From Micropterix aruncella (taxonomy: Eukaryota > Arthropoda > Insecta > Lepidoptera > Micropterigidae), in NCBI GenBank assembly GCA_944548615.1, contig OX155960.1:34820499-34884498 (forward strand): 64,000 nucleotides of DNA, given 5' to 3'. The first letter of the stretch is position 1; every line of letters starts with the position of its first letter. This document shows positions 46,310-58,114 of the stretch, in pieces. The notes under the pieces were generated by a model that saw nothing but the letters and a program-made list of their open reading frames with translations, ran no database searches and was not told the origin of the DNA. Position numbers and translations under genes: made by a program.

Positions 46310-48285
46310 TAATATGTTCAGGGTTCATCTATGTATGTTTTCCGTTTCTTTATTCCACAATAACTTCCAAACGTTCTAACCGATATAGATGTATGTAGTA
46401 TTGTTGGAATCGTTATGGGTTATCCTAACTGTCTAAATATCAAGTAATAGTTTCATAAATGTCCAAATCCCCAAATTTCAATAAATTAACATATACGTAT
46501 ATCGTGTTGAGTGTCAAATGAAAGGTCTGATTGAGTACATTCCGAAAAAATATATTTATCATAAATACATTAACTACAATAATTTAATAAAAAACCGTAA
46601 TAAAAATAATTATAAATACAGCAGTTAATTTTTGGTAACAGCAGTTGTGTTTTTTATTCCTTTTATTTAATATATTTGCCTTTTAAACTCTATAGCGTCA
46701 CATAGCCAGGGTTAATAAATTTATCAATGACACGATGCTTTTACTTGCTTCGTGTATGATGAAGGACGGCTTTTATTTCAGCTAACTGTATTTAAAAAAA
46801 CGACACAAGCTTAGTTTGGTACTCGACCTTTCCGAGTGGCTTCCGGGAGCTCTGTCACTAGAAAATAGCATGCCAAGAAGAATAAAATTTCCTGGCTTAC
46901 GTCATAATACAGAATAGCGACCCACGCGAGATGAATCCACTTAATAATTTGATAACATCGTCGGATTTCTTTAAAGAAAAAAGCGTAACAGTGAAAAATG
47001 CCGGTTGATACGCGTGTAAACGATCCTGTTTTGGACGCCGCCCAACTTTTCATTATCTTCCAAGTTAGTGGCGCCGCCGTGGCGGCGGGCGTCGCGACGC
47101 TAGACTCCAGTCAGTCTGGCGCGAGCGTCGCGAGCCGTCGACGTCCCCCTTATCAGAACAATTCCTCTTCTTATTTCAGTGACGTCCATGAGCGAATGTA
47201 GGCAACCTAGAATTGAGATGTTTGAAGCTTAAGAACCCGTGTTACTTGTAGTGGTTTTAAAATCGACGTAAAAGTCATAGTAAAAGAATATATACAACTT
47301 AAATATCTTGCTTATGCTTGTTAGACGTCAAACAATAATATTACCGCATTTACTTCTTCTCAATGATTGGATGCCCTCTATTGGAAATAAAATCTCTAAA
47401 GAAATCCATTGCCACATTTTTTGAAATACTTAGGGCAAATAATAATAACATGCGAAAGCGCCAAAAAACATATCGCTTATCAAAATAAACAGTATATTGC
47501 AAAAGGTTTCTACTATACAATTTAGGATAAATTTATAATAGGCTACTGGAAAGTTTAAATATAATTCAAGTGGAAAGCCTATCCAAAAAATTACTAAAAT
47601 AATTCTTATTAGAAAAAGCTTTTATTCGTCGAAGAGTTCTTCTTAATTTTTGGCCATTTTTATGACAATTTTAAGCAGCATATTTGAATTATTTTTACTT
47701 TTCTGATTTTATATTATCTTGATTATTTTTATTGATCATTTTAATTTGTGGTTTAGTGAGTACATTTTATTAATGATTTTTGAGTATCGCCAGTATTAAA
47801 ATGTTGCATATCGAGACATCATAAAAGTAATAATAAAGAATTTTTAATTATATTGTAATTTGGATATTGTAAAAACCAACGAATACGGTGTAATATAAAT
47901 GTTCCTAGACATTAAGTTTCTACAATCTGTTAAGATTTTTTGGAAATAAATAAATAAAATGAAATGAAAATATATGAATACTTGAAATAGTCTGAAGTTT
48001 CCTGTGGATAAGGTTTTATTATTATTATGGGGAAATCTTATTATTATTATGGGGAAAAATATATATAAAAACGATCTAAAATGGCTTCATGGTGTTTATA
48101 TTACAGCTTTCAAAATAACATAATTTTGTAAAAAAGTTTGAAATATTTAGGAAAAGTTAGTTTTACAGTATATTTAAAAAAAAAATGTAAATTTTAGTGA
48201 AAAACCAGTAAACAAAATTTCTATTCACAAATTCTAATTGTACCTACCTAATATGAAATTTTCACAAAGTGATGAGGGAGTGATG
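46310..48285. other. AT-rich stretch with one CpG-rich patch
   Basis: The patch at about 47065-47145 is rich in GGCG and CGTCG words inside a 67-codon frame starting at 46998. I do not recognise a protein. It could be a host 5' exon or promoter fragment, but nothing confirms that. Confidence 0.35.
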
Positions 48286-48291
48286 ATATAT

Positions 48292-48509
48292 ACAAGAGCA
48301 GCGCACTCAAGGGATATGCTGATACCACGCAAAAACACCTCGTACGGACAGCTCCACTAATCATTTATCACTCCCAGGATTTTTATAATCATCTTCCTGA
48401 ATCAATCAAGGCTATCAACACAATTACAACATTTAAAAAATCTGTTACGTCTTGGTTGATGAAGGAAGGGAGGATTAATATGGATAGAGCATTAAGCGTA
48501 AATGTCTAA
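48292..48509 (+). pseudogene. LINE reverse-transcriptase C-terminal fragment, frameshifted
   Basis: The first frame gives SRDMLIPRKNTSYG and stops at 48358. The next frame from about 48342 continues VRTAPLIIYHSQDFYNHLPE, then SIKAINTITTFKKSVTSWLM, and ends at 48507-48509. Together they match the closing segment of CR1-like LINE ORF2 proteins. A (ATGT)n run near 48530-48546 and AATAAAA words follow, as expected for the 3' end. 5'-truncated and dead. Confidence 0.68.
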
Positions 48510-48559
48510 ATGGTATGTACGGAATGGTATGTATGTATGTATGTAATGGTTATTGATGA

Positions 48560-50570
48560 ATAAAATTTTGTAATAAAACCGGTTTCATAATATTTATATA
48601 CCCATCGCATTATTGGTTTGTTTTAATACTTATATTATTATGTACTCATTTAAATCTCATTTTATTTCTTTACCTAATTTAAATTTCTATAATAAGGTTT
48701 GATTATATTACTGTATTTTTAACCAATGTTAACTTTTTTACGTACACACTTTTTATTTGTACATCATTTTTTAGAGTTCAAAAGTTACCGCTCGCCGAGC
48801 GGCAACTTTTCAACAAGCAACTAAACTCGCAACTCGCAATGTTGTGAAAAACACATTTCAGCAACTCAGCAACATGTTGATTCAACTTTGTTGATAAACA
48901 AAAGTTTACCGTGAATACGGGGCTTTAAGAGGCCGTGTACGAAATCGATGTGGGCCGTGATACCTCTATAATCAATGGTATAATATAACTATAGGTAGGT
49001 AGGATTTTCGGAGCCAAAGAGATAAGTACCCCCTTTGGAAGCGCTCGGCGGGGACTAACTAACTTGAGGCGTGAATCGTATCATAGGCGAGTATAATAAC
49101 GCGAGAATTAGATTGTTTTAAAAGACTTTATTGCCAATTGTAATTAATGTTTTGCATTTTTTTTTGAGGAAATGGATTGATATTGAACTAAAGTTTATTT
49201 CTGTTGTTTATATTTTATGAACGAGAGTTCTAAAAGGCCGAAATCAAAAGCATTTCTTCGCCCATTTTCTAAAAAAATTGAGAAAATTAAATATTTTTTT
49301 TATCAACAATTTTATATGAAAGTAGTAAAAAGTGATTCACTTATTATATAGAGGACTTTCACAACAATACATTATAATTTTTTTATACCGTTTAGATGTC
49401 AAAACGATTCGTAAATATGTTATATTCTAAACCTCTTACAGCAAAAATTCACAAACAGTCGCCGGTTTAAGGTCAATTAATCAAAATTCTATAATAATTT
49501 TCAAAAAAGTAGCTCACTCATTAGACAATAATATAAATGATCTTTTATGTTGTGCAATAAAACTTATAGAAATAAAGTATTTTAACCTTAAATTCACGTC
49601 TGCAAAATTACGTAAATTCAAGAAATGCGCAAAATTTCGTGTATGGCCTCTTAAAGTATCACAGCACGAGAGAGAATACGGTATCGCTTCCATATTGTCA
49701 CTTTTGCAATAGAGACGCGACTCTAAATGGGGTTCGTATTGCAGATAACGACAGAAACGATTCTCGCTGCGATTTGAGGAAGTTCGGCTACTCGTCGCTA
49801 GGGGCGACTCATAACGATTGTTTTTGGAACCGAAATTAACAATTGCGACAGTGATACAAATGCGAAAGTGTTAGTAATAGGCCTGCAGTTCCGTACTTGA
49901 CATGAGCGTTCAATACGAGCGCATGCATGACTTGCCATCATTCCCAAACATATGTAAAACCACAAACTTTCAGACCAGTTTCTGTTATTATTCTGCTGTT
50001 GTTTGGAATCGGTTGGGAATAGCATTGCGATTTAGATCTATTGGTATATTCAATGACCACTATTAGAATATACTATTAGCAGGTATTTTTTAGACATTTT
50101 TTAAAGATTCCGGTTAACTTAATTATTTATCATATTATTCACATAAAAATAATACACGGTCGATACGCGCTGTACTTCTGCCGCCCAACTAAATGCTAGT
50201 ACTAGTTTCAATGTAGCGAGCTCTTTAGTTTTCTATGTATATAGTAGTAGTAGTAAAAGGAGTGGGGGGCTTGTCTCCAGCCCTTGTCACCTGGATCTAT
50301 AAGATCTTTTGTAACTCACTTTGTGGTTGGGTCAGTGGTCTGCTAGAAGCCTGGTTATCCTTCCCTAACAGTTATCCTTAGGATAACCCTAACTTGCAGG
50401 TTTTCTGATGTTATTACATAGGTTTCGTCTTTTTTCAGAGTTTCTATTTGTATTTTGTTTTTTTATTTTTTTTATGTTTATGTATTAACGGCTGCAAATA
50501 AAAAATAATCTGTATACCCCTTTCAGTAACGGCCCATCTATCTAACGACAATTATCTTACAGGCGGCTGT
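48560..50570. other. AT-rich stretch, nothing recognised
   Basis: No recognised frame. The part 50230-50400 is less AT-rich and has the flavour of an interspersed repeat, but I could not match it to anything else in the window. Confidence 0.4.
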
Positions 50571-50576
50571 CTTTTA

Positions 50577-50680
50577 TAACATCACGTGGCAGTTCTCAGG
50601 CGGTCACCCATCGAAGTACTGAACACGCCCGACCGGTTATCTGACGGGGACAAGAGTTTTAACCAGTGTTTCAACGCGAC
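50577..50680 (-). pseudogene. 5S-rRNA-like sequence
   Basis: On the minus strand the order GTCGGGCG, TCAGTACTTCGATGGGTGAC, CGCCTGAGAAC and CACGTGATGTTA follows the 3' half of metazoan 5S rRNA, where GTCGGGCGCGGT, TAGTACTT-GATGGG-GACCGC and TGGGAAC-CCGCGTG occur. The first half (GTTGAAACACTGG, AAACTCTTGTCCC) is more diverged. This could be a 5S pseudogene or the 5S-derived head of a SINE3-type element. It is too diverged for a working 5S gene. Confidence 0.6.
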
Positions 50681-50789
50681 TAAAGACGTTACATTATTAT
50701 ATTTTGTATTATGATATTACGGCGTTATCGGCGTCACTTCTATTGCAACGTTTTGGCTAATGTGGGATACTGAATCGGAAAGTCATGAC

Positions 50790-50890
50790 CTATTTGGAGC
50801 AGATACCGCCGCCGCGCCGCAGTGCGAGGCGTCGCCGAGTCTGCGTTTTGTCGTCGCCGTCCGCGTACTTTATTGCCGCGTCCGAGAACA
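50790..50890. other. CpG-rich patch
   Basis: Dense in CGCCG and CGTCG words in an otherwise AT-rich region. No frame resembles a known protein. A gene promoter or 5' untranslated exon is possible; nothing more can be said. Confidence 0.4.
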
Positions 50891-51212
50891 GACTGTCGCC
50901 ATAATATTATGGCTGGGGGAATATAAAGAGCGATAAGTTCTTTGTTTAGCTATTGGCCATCCCGCCTGCTCCATAGGGGTTATTGCTCTGCCAGTGGAAT
51001 GCCAATAAGGCACAAATTGTTGCAAAATGTCAGTGGCAATAGAAATTGACAAAGGGAATTGGAATGTCAGGCAGTCGCGTGTGTTTTATTGGCCATGGAA
51101 TTGGCTTTTATTGCAGGTTTTATTTATATTAATACTATCCATGTAAAACAAGGCTATCTATGCATACAAGGGTTGTTCAAAATAAGTTAATAGTAATAAC
51201 ACATTTTTAAAA

Positions 51213-51810
51213 ACAAGCTTTTATTAAAATGCTCTGTCCCGAGCCAACCCTGGGTGCAGCAGCCATGTCATAGTAGAACTTAGAAAGGGCTATCATAATT
51301 GAATGCTATACAGAATTTCGTCTTTGTGCTGTTGACCGTTGACGAGTCCCCTCGTTGGTAGCCAACCCTGGGTGCAGCAGCCCTGTCGCGGTGACACTTA
51401 GAATGGGCTATAATAATTGAATGCGTATACAACATTTCGTATCTGTGCTGTCGACCGTTGAGAAGTCCCCTCGCTGGAAGTCAACCCTGGGTGCAGCAGC
51501 CCTGTCACATACAAACTTTTGTTTCTGTGCTGTTGACCGTTGAGGAGCCAACTCTGGGTGCATTTGCAATGTCATGATGAAATTTAGAAAGGGTTGAACG
51601 TGGAATAGTAGCCTCCTCGGGAGCCGATCCTGGTTGTAGAATCAGGTCATTCTCACCATAAAATGCATTGTCATCGGAACTGAACCAACCTGTAAATTTC
51701 AACTTCATAGGATAGGAGGAAGTGGTTCTAATTCAACTTGCAAGATTTGACCTAAACAAACATACATACTAGCTAGCATACATTGCAAGGTAAATAAATA
51801 AAAGCTTGTA
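51213..51810 (-). repeat. Second copy of the 120-bp-unit TIR element, inverted
   Basis: Tips ACAAGCTTTTATTAAAAT and AATAAAAGCTTGTAAT are inverted relatives. Units begin at about 51243, 51361 and 51480 (AACCCTGGGTGCAGCAGCC), the third being internally deleted, with a partial fourth near 51547. Unique sequence next to the high-coordinate tip (51600-51790) is the reverse complement of 21510-21670. Confidence 0.78.
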
Positions 51811-52280
51811 ATAAATAAGAAATATGTTTTCTCCGGCGTGGCTATTGCAATAACGCGTTACAAATTTTACGAGAACGCAAAGTCGAAATTATAACGAGCG
51901 AAAACGTTTAATCAATCAATATTTCGCCATTCGACAACCGCTGTGTTTGTTTTGGTTGCTGAAAAAATCTCCCGTTTAATGGATGCTTGTCTCTTCGCCC
52001 AATATATTTTGAGATTATGATATTGAACAAAAAATTAAATTAACTTTGATTACAACAGCCTTGCTATTTCTTTGTGTTCCTATAAATGAAAAAAATAAAA
52101 AAGTGGTTAATTCGTAAATAAATTTAATTATCCATAATATTGATTTTGAATCAGCTAAAAGTATTTGATGTACAAATAAATTGAGTCATTTTGTCATTCT
52201 GGGAATAGCGAGTACGCTGCCGATATTATTTGAGCCCCAAGTTGGATTTATTTTAGAAGTCTAAAATTCAGTAAATATTT

Positions 52281-53571
52281 GGAGTAGCAATGGGATGCCC
52301 CGTATCGACCTATACTTGGAATAATTTGTCATAAAAACCTCCAAAATTAAGCCCATTCTCTGGCTTCGCTACGTGGACGATTTCTTTTGCATCCTGAAGG
52401 GCAACATACAAACGGTGAAAGAATTTCTGGGTCATTTAAAATCCATACACCCAAACATCAGATTCACCTATGAAGTAGAGAAGAACGGCTCCCTACCATT
52501 TTTAGATGTCAAAGTGACGAGGAGAAGTGACAATACCCTCGGACATACGGTATATTGGAAGCCCACACATACGGACAGATATTTGCATGTAAAGTAAAAA
52601 AAAGTAAAAGGTATTTATTTCCAATACAACCATACAATTGTGTAGGAATGACAGTAATTAATCTTAAATTAGTTACTCAATTTAGACAAGAGATGATATA
52701 CAATATATAGTTTTAAACTTACCAATTTACAAAAACATAGACTATATGATAACAGTTTACAACAAAACATGCGAGCTCACACCATCATCCCTACTATCTA
52801 CGCTCAGTGCAAACGTCGTTCGTGAATCGAGCACGCGATCTGAGCGACGCTGAGCATTTTCCGCTGGATATGGAACATGTCAATGATGTCCTCACGCACA
52901 CGATGCAATACAGACGAAACCCAGAAACCGAGCAGATCAAGAGCATTCTTACCATACGACAAGGGCGTGACAGATCGAATAAGTCAGATGCTATACAAAT
53001 TCGATATAAAAACGATCTTCAAGCCGACCCAAAACATAGCTCGATTATAGAGACATGTAAAGGATGTAATACCGCTGCAAACCCCGGGTGTGTATAAAGT
53101 CGAATGCAGTTGTGGTTTAGCCTACGTTGGACAAACGAAACGGCCCATAGCAACTCGATTGATGGAACACATCAAAGCTGTTAAAAAAGTTCAGCGAGAA
53201 AAATCGGCAATCTGCGAACATATACGAGTATTGGATAGTGGAAGTAACCACTGGCTGCAGTTTCAAAATCCCATTATGCTATCCAAAGAATAATCCACTT
53301 TCCTCGCATGATCCGGCAAGCCATTAAAATAAGAAGGACTCCAAATTTTAATAGAGACTACGGTTACAAACTCTCTTCTACGTGGTACCCTCTGCTTAAA
53401 ATGTTCCCACCGCCGAAAACCGAACGCAAGGACGTAAAACAGGATACAGTGAGTATGCATTACGGATTTCGAAATTCGCGCGCGCCGAGCCCGCCCCTCC
53501 CCCCCAACCACCGTGACAATATACGCAGTGGCGGCAGCGAAATGCGGCCTACTCTCGGAACAACGGATTGA
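52281..53571 (+). pseudogene. Penelope-like RT plus GIY-YIG endonuclease, broken
   Basis: RT motif VAMGCPVS at about 52287, then after a shift [14 protein letters not shown] (YVDD near 52364) and [14 protein letters not shown]. The reading frame on the two sides of the 182-bp insertion is identical. After it come RARDLSDAEHF and a shift near 52950. The frame through KGVTDRISQ then meets a TAG at 53048 and enters the GIY-YIG domain (YKVECSCGLAYVGQTKRPI, then ATRLMEHIKAV). Another shift near 53290-53305 leads to NFNRDYGYKLSSTWYPLL, the usual C-terminal block of these proteins. At least three frameshifts and one stop make it non-functional. No RT sequence N-terminal to the catalytic region is left. 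Confidence 0.85.
52590..52771 (-). mobile_element. 182-bp insertion in the Penelope-like element
   Basis: Flanked by CATG at 52586-52589 and 52768-52771. Removing the 182 bp restores an uninterrupted Penelope frame across the junction. On the minus strand the segment ends GGAAATAAATACC followed by an A-rich tail, as for the 3' untranslated end of a non-LTR retrotransposon. I interpret it as a severely 5'-truncated LINE or SINE copy. Confidence 0.78.
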
Positions 53572-53669
53572 CAGCTCTTTCAGTCTATCCTAGACAACGG
53601 CGGCTGCAACGTCGCCGAAACGTCGGGTGGTACAAAAATCACGCAGTAAATTCGTTTTTTATCCTTTTC

Positions 53670-54985
53670 ATATATTATTTTTATATACATTTTTTTTCTA
53701 AGTGATATAGCGGACGTATCACGTACGTTCGTATAGGTAGGACAGACAAACAGCCTTAATAAATATATCTTTACATAGATTTTCATTCGAACCAGCGAAC
53801 CAAAACGTATCATCTAATATTTTAATTAGGTATCTCGATCTTTACAAAACGCAATGAAAATTGTGCCAATGTTCAATATTGAATGTATGCAAGAATTTAA
53901 ATGAAGCGCTCCGTAGACCTTTATCGACTCTTTGCCTCTTGTCTGAAAGCGAGTTTAATATTGAGGATTTTATATCATATCGTCCACGCGGTTCAAAATG
54001 ACTTTCTCGTCCATAAAGCTCATTAAGTGCTTCTATCTTTATTCGTGTTTTACGATTGTGATTAGAGCTGGTCAATCAACTTTGTTCAATCTGAGCATGC
54101 GCTGCGAGGGAGAAATCTTTATTGGCTTCGGTTAATGTACGATTTTAATTAATTGAACGCATGAGTTTAAATTTGGATCGAGTATGTTAATGATTTTTAC
54201 TTTTACAAGACCTGAAGGCTAGACTAACCTTTCATTTGAAAATTTTCAGTATATATGTAATAAGGTACAAGAGGGTTATAATGCCGATATAACAATATTA
54301 GACTAACTCTTTCTCTAATTGTAGCGTTAACAACAAATACAATATATTATAGAATACTTTGTTTAACAATTATAATAATCTTAGATGTTATGAAATAGCT
54401 TGTTTCTAATTAAAAAGCGATGTACTTTTGGTCGCACATAGGCTAATAAAAATTGTCAGAATTAGGACATAACTTTTATTTTTACAATTCAAACCCTTTA
54501 AACAAAAAAAAATATTTATGAGTTTAAAAAAAAATATGAATTGTCAAATTCTTCTTGAAATAATATTTCACTATAAATTTATTTTATTTATTTAAATTTA
54601 TTTAGTTTGTTACTTGTGCTTTCCTTTTCGAAATCTTCAGAGCTCTTTTCGAGAATTCGTTTATCCAATATTTAACAGATATTTATTTTTCTCTATTTAA
54701 AGTATTCGGAATCTTGTGTTGGAATCTGTATTGCGTCCGGGGAATTGCCTCAGGCGGCTCTGGGTAGCTGCGCACGCCAGGCATTGCTCTTTGTTCAATC
54801 GGCGATTTACCAGGGGAATCTGGAAACGTATGTTTCATAAAAAGTAAAGTAGATAGTCACCTATTGTCACATATCATTAGAAATGATAATATCTGTTGGC
54901 TACCGATCTCCAGCCATGCCAGAGGGCGATGGAATCTGACTAAATCTGGTAGGCAGGGCGCGAGAGGCCCCACTGGGACTCTTTC
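53670..54985. other. AT-rich stretch, nothing recognised
   Basis: No gene is seen. The GC-richer segment 54725-54985 leads into the family A block and may belong to it or to another repeat. Confidence 0.4.
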
Positions 54986-54989
54986 TGTG

Positions 54990-55690
54990 CCTCGCGGGAG
55001 CTAATGGGCCCATGATGAGGTGGCCACGATGACCCATGTGTTCAGGGTCGGTCACACTCACGGGTCAACACCCATCCGATGGCCTCCACGCATGGGGTGC
55101 GAACTTGGGCAGGACACTGGGTCAACCAGTCTCCCCTGGGAATCAAACCTCTGGCGCTCCTGGACGGTCTGCGCACCGAGCGGCGCAAGCCAATCGACTG
55201 TGCTCTCCGACTAATAGTCGGGGGAGTCTGGAAACTGTATTGTTTCCTATAGAGCGGGGGTGGTTGCCTACCTTACGGCGACTGCTCTTGAAATGACCAT
55301 TGGTCATCCGATCCCGGTTCAGAGTCGGGCAAAGGACGCCTTGGTCCGCGATAGATTCGGTGCACACCGTTTCACCGCTTCGTATGGGAGAGGACCGCGC
55401 AAGCGACCTCGAACTCGGAACCAATCGAGAGACCGGAGAAATCTGGTCACAATTGGAAGCAAGGGCGCGAGGGTCGGCCCGCCAGGTAACATTACTGGCT
55501 ATCTCACGGTAAAGGCGTTGGCTTCTTGCGGGTTGTGACGTAGCTGGACGTTGGATTTGTTCTGTCCAAAGTCTTCTACGTTCACTGCAGGGCGACAGAA
55601 TGAGAAAATCGTTAAAACGTCCTGTGGTGACGGGCTCGCCCGTTGTAGTTGACACCGCAAGTTGTGCCTCGCGGTTTGAGGTAAGCCCGG
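54990..55690 (-). repeat. Family A, complete unit in reverse orientation
   Basis: Runs from GGGAGCTAATGGGCCC (unit end, reverse complement) to GGGCTCGCCCGTTGTAGTTG (unit start, reverse complement). Nearly the whole length is shared with 59808-60515, including GGTCGGTCACACTCACGGGT, AATCAAACCTCTGGCGC and ACCGCGCAAGCGACCTCG. Confidence 0.8.
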
Positions 55691-55699
55691 TTGGGCTTG

Positions 55700-57960
55700 T
55701 GGCATAGCTGGATCGGTAGTTCGTCTTTGTCAAAGCTTTGCGGCTCATTTCAGAATGACAAGACGACAACACTCGTGAGAAGGCGGGCTTGACAACAGCA
55801 ATGGACAACCTACAACATTTTTTTAGTATTGTCTATGGATGAAGAAGATAAAACGATTCTATATTCTGGTAAATAAGGCCACGTAATATCTCTACAAAAT
55901 CTTCAATATCTCCAAATATCTCCAATATCTCCAAAATCCAAAATTTTCGCAATTCGTATATAATATTCTGAGAGCTTTCACAATTCCTATTACACCAACC
56001 TAGCTTAGAATTCAATTAGCGCCTACTGCACGGGTCCCTAAAATTCAACTATGCCCGCTCCGTGGGCACGCCCTTGTTTTTTCTGTATCGAAGAGCTCTA
56101 TTTTTCCAAAGAAGCAAAATGAAAATGCTGAGCAATAACGATTCGATTAATATTAATATTTCTCGAGCTGATGCGTGTAACATGCGATATCGGGAGGGTG
56201 TCTTCCCCGCAATTATCTATACATACATATCTCACGCGAAGATTTCATAACAAGTGATAATATTTGGGTATCCATTCCCGTTTTCCTTCTGCGTTCGGTT
56301 TTTGTTGGCGATCATCTCGCCCCGGGGCGTGTTTGCTTAGCGGGTTTGCGTTTCGCTCCTTTATCTAACGCTATTTTTAGAGGCCAATCAAATTCGCGTT
56401 AAGTGGGAGACAGACTTTGTGGGCTGTGAACAAACGCCCTAGAAAAAACAATTGAGGTTTTTATCTTTTAGTCGATTGTGTCGGACAGTTTGCTCTGCTC
56501 CGCACTAGAGAAAAGAATAAGAGAAGTAGGTTAGGTTTTGGATTTTCCCAGTGGCAATAAACTCGCCTACTTGTTGGAAATTTTACGCAAATTAAGAGTT
56601 TTTATTATTATTATTATTACATTCATTTGCGACTTTTTATGCGTTGCTTTGAATTTTAATAGTGAAAATGATATGTTTTATACATTCTTTTAAAAAATAC
56701 CTGTTTCCGAACACCACCAGTGGCATACATCATTTGTTACCAGCTAATCATATAGGTTTAACCCTTAGAGCCCCAATTGGCCGATATCGGCCACAACACG
56801 ATTCAGCGTGACGGCCCCGTTTTTATTTTATTTTAATTTAATTTGTTTTATTTTATTATGTTAATATGTTTTATTTTAATTATGGGTACAGTGGTTTGGC
56901 AGTAATTAATGTTTTGGTGAGACAGTGTCATAATTCAATTTTTTTACTAATTTTTAATAAAAAAAATCGGGACATCAACTTGTAAATCGGCTGAGGGGCC
57001 GAGGCCTGAAGGATTATTGCAAATATTTGCAACTAATATTTACAACTATAATATATTCCAAAATTATAATAAATATCTAGAAATTCAGAGTTGAAAAACG
57101 CGTTAGTGTTACCATAAGTGTGATAGTAATTTCAACATAACAACTAAATTTTATCATGAAGTAATTATTCATTAGTTTGCAGTTTTTTTCAGAATTAAAA
57201 AGATATTTTTAGTGTAAATAAAGTTAGTCAAAATTGGTGAATTCGAAGTTGGGCCAAACTTCCCAATTTCCAATTACCTATTAATCCTAATATTGTTCGC
57301 ACTTAAATCGTTTGAAAACCTTATTTTTATTGTCGAACAAATATTATTACAAGAACAATAATACAAAGAATTAAATAACATGACTGCCGTTACAAAAAGT
57401 AAACTACTGTATTGATCATCATTAAAAACATTTTGTTTGCGCTAAAAAGCACGTTTGTTAGAGAATAAGTTTCTTCCTTGAAATAAGCTTTGCTTCGTCC
57501 CGTTGAAACGTATTCAGGATAGAGGGTTTTTTTTATAGAAAAGGAGGGACAAGACATGGATCAGAATGTGGAATCAAAGTATGCTTATGTATTTTAAAAA
57601 CATTGCAAGTGTAATTTTTTAATAATAATAATAATTGGCAGTATTCGTTTTATCTCTTGCTTGCTTGTTTGGTTTTCAATTCTTGTTTACGCCCAAACTA
57701 GAGCACATATGAGATATACAAACGTTTATATAAATATTTTACTTTGTAAGCTATCCATCTATTGTATCTGTGTTGTTGCTTGCAAACCAGTTTTCGCGTA
57801 ATTACGAAATGAAAATAGTACAAAACGCTGGCTTTCGCACATAGACATCGGGAATAACCACCGTTGTCTAAATTAATATTTGAGATGTACATAAGTATAC
57901 GTATGTAGTATAAAAGCGACGCAAATATAGAAAAGCAAGTCGAAGACCATTGCGATTGTT
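55700..57960. other. AT-rich stretch with a short tandem repeat
   Basis: An ATCTCCAA-type short tandem (about 55893-55940) gives repeated frames but no gene. Near 56759 TTAACCCTTAGAGCCCC resembles a TTAA-type transposon tip, but I found no partner. Confidence 0.4.
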
Positions 57961-57964
57961 TTAC

Positions 57965-58110
57965 ATTATAAAATATGGTAAACGGATTTACTGCATGAAA
58001 TTGGTAGCACCCGACGTTTTTAAATTGCCCTGGACAACAGTGGATGTAACGTCGCCGAAAAAAGGCGTGCCACCAAATTCACGCGATAAAATCCGTTTTG
58101 ATTATTCAAT
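57965..58110. repeat. Inverted-repeat element of the Penelope-end family
   Basis: Arms AAACGGATTTACTGCATGAA / TTCACGCGATAAAATCCGTT and GGTAGCACCCGACGTTT / GGCGTGCCACC surround the core CCCTGGACAACAGTGGATG, which matches CCCTGGACAACGGCGGCTG-type sequence in the other copies. Confidence 0.7.
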
Positions 58111-58114
58111 AACA

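Larger units (their letters stand above)
52275..53660 (+). mobile_element. Penelope-like retroelement, decayed and interrupted
   Basis: 5'-truncated element that keeps the end of the reverse transcriptase, the GIY-YIG endonuclease and the terminal repeat. It is interrupted by a 182-bp insertion and several frameshifts. The terminal segment 53571-53660 (CAGTCTATCCTAGACAACGG, CCGAAACGTCGGGTGG, GTAAATTCG) is the same sequence that forms the cores of the inverted-repeat elements at 13044, 15351 and 57965. Confidence 0.85.

Noticed and set aside
50320..50400. tRNA-derived SINE head
   Set aside because: GGGTCAGTGGTCTGC resembles an A box, but no B box or second copy was found.
55143..55808. 221-codon minus-strand frame in family A
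   Set aside because: Other family A copies do not keep the frame, and the sequence has no known domain. Probably a GC-driven open frame, though a family-wide test would settle it.
56755..57020. Possible second piggyBac-like element starting TTAACCCTTAGAGCCCC
   Set aside because: The GC-rich block closing at about 57010 is not followed by TTAA and its end is not a convincing inverted partner.
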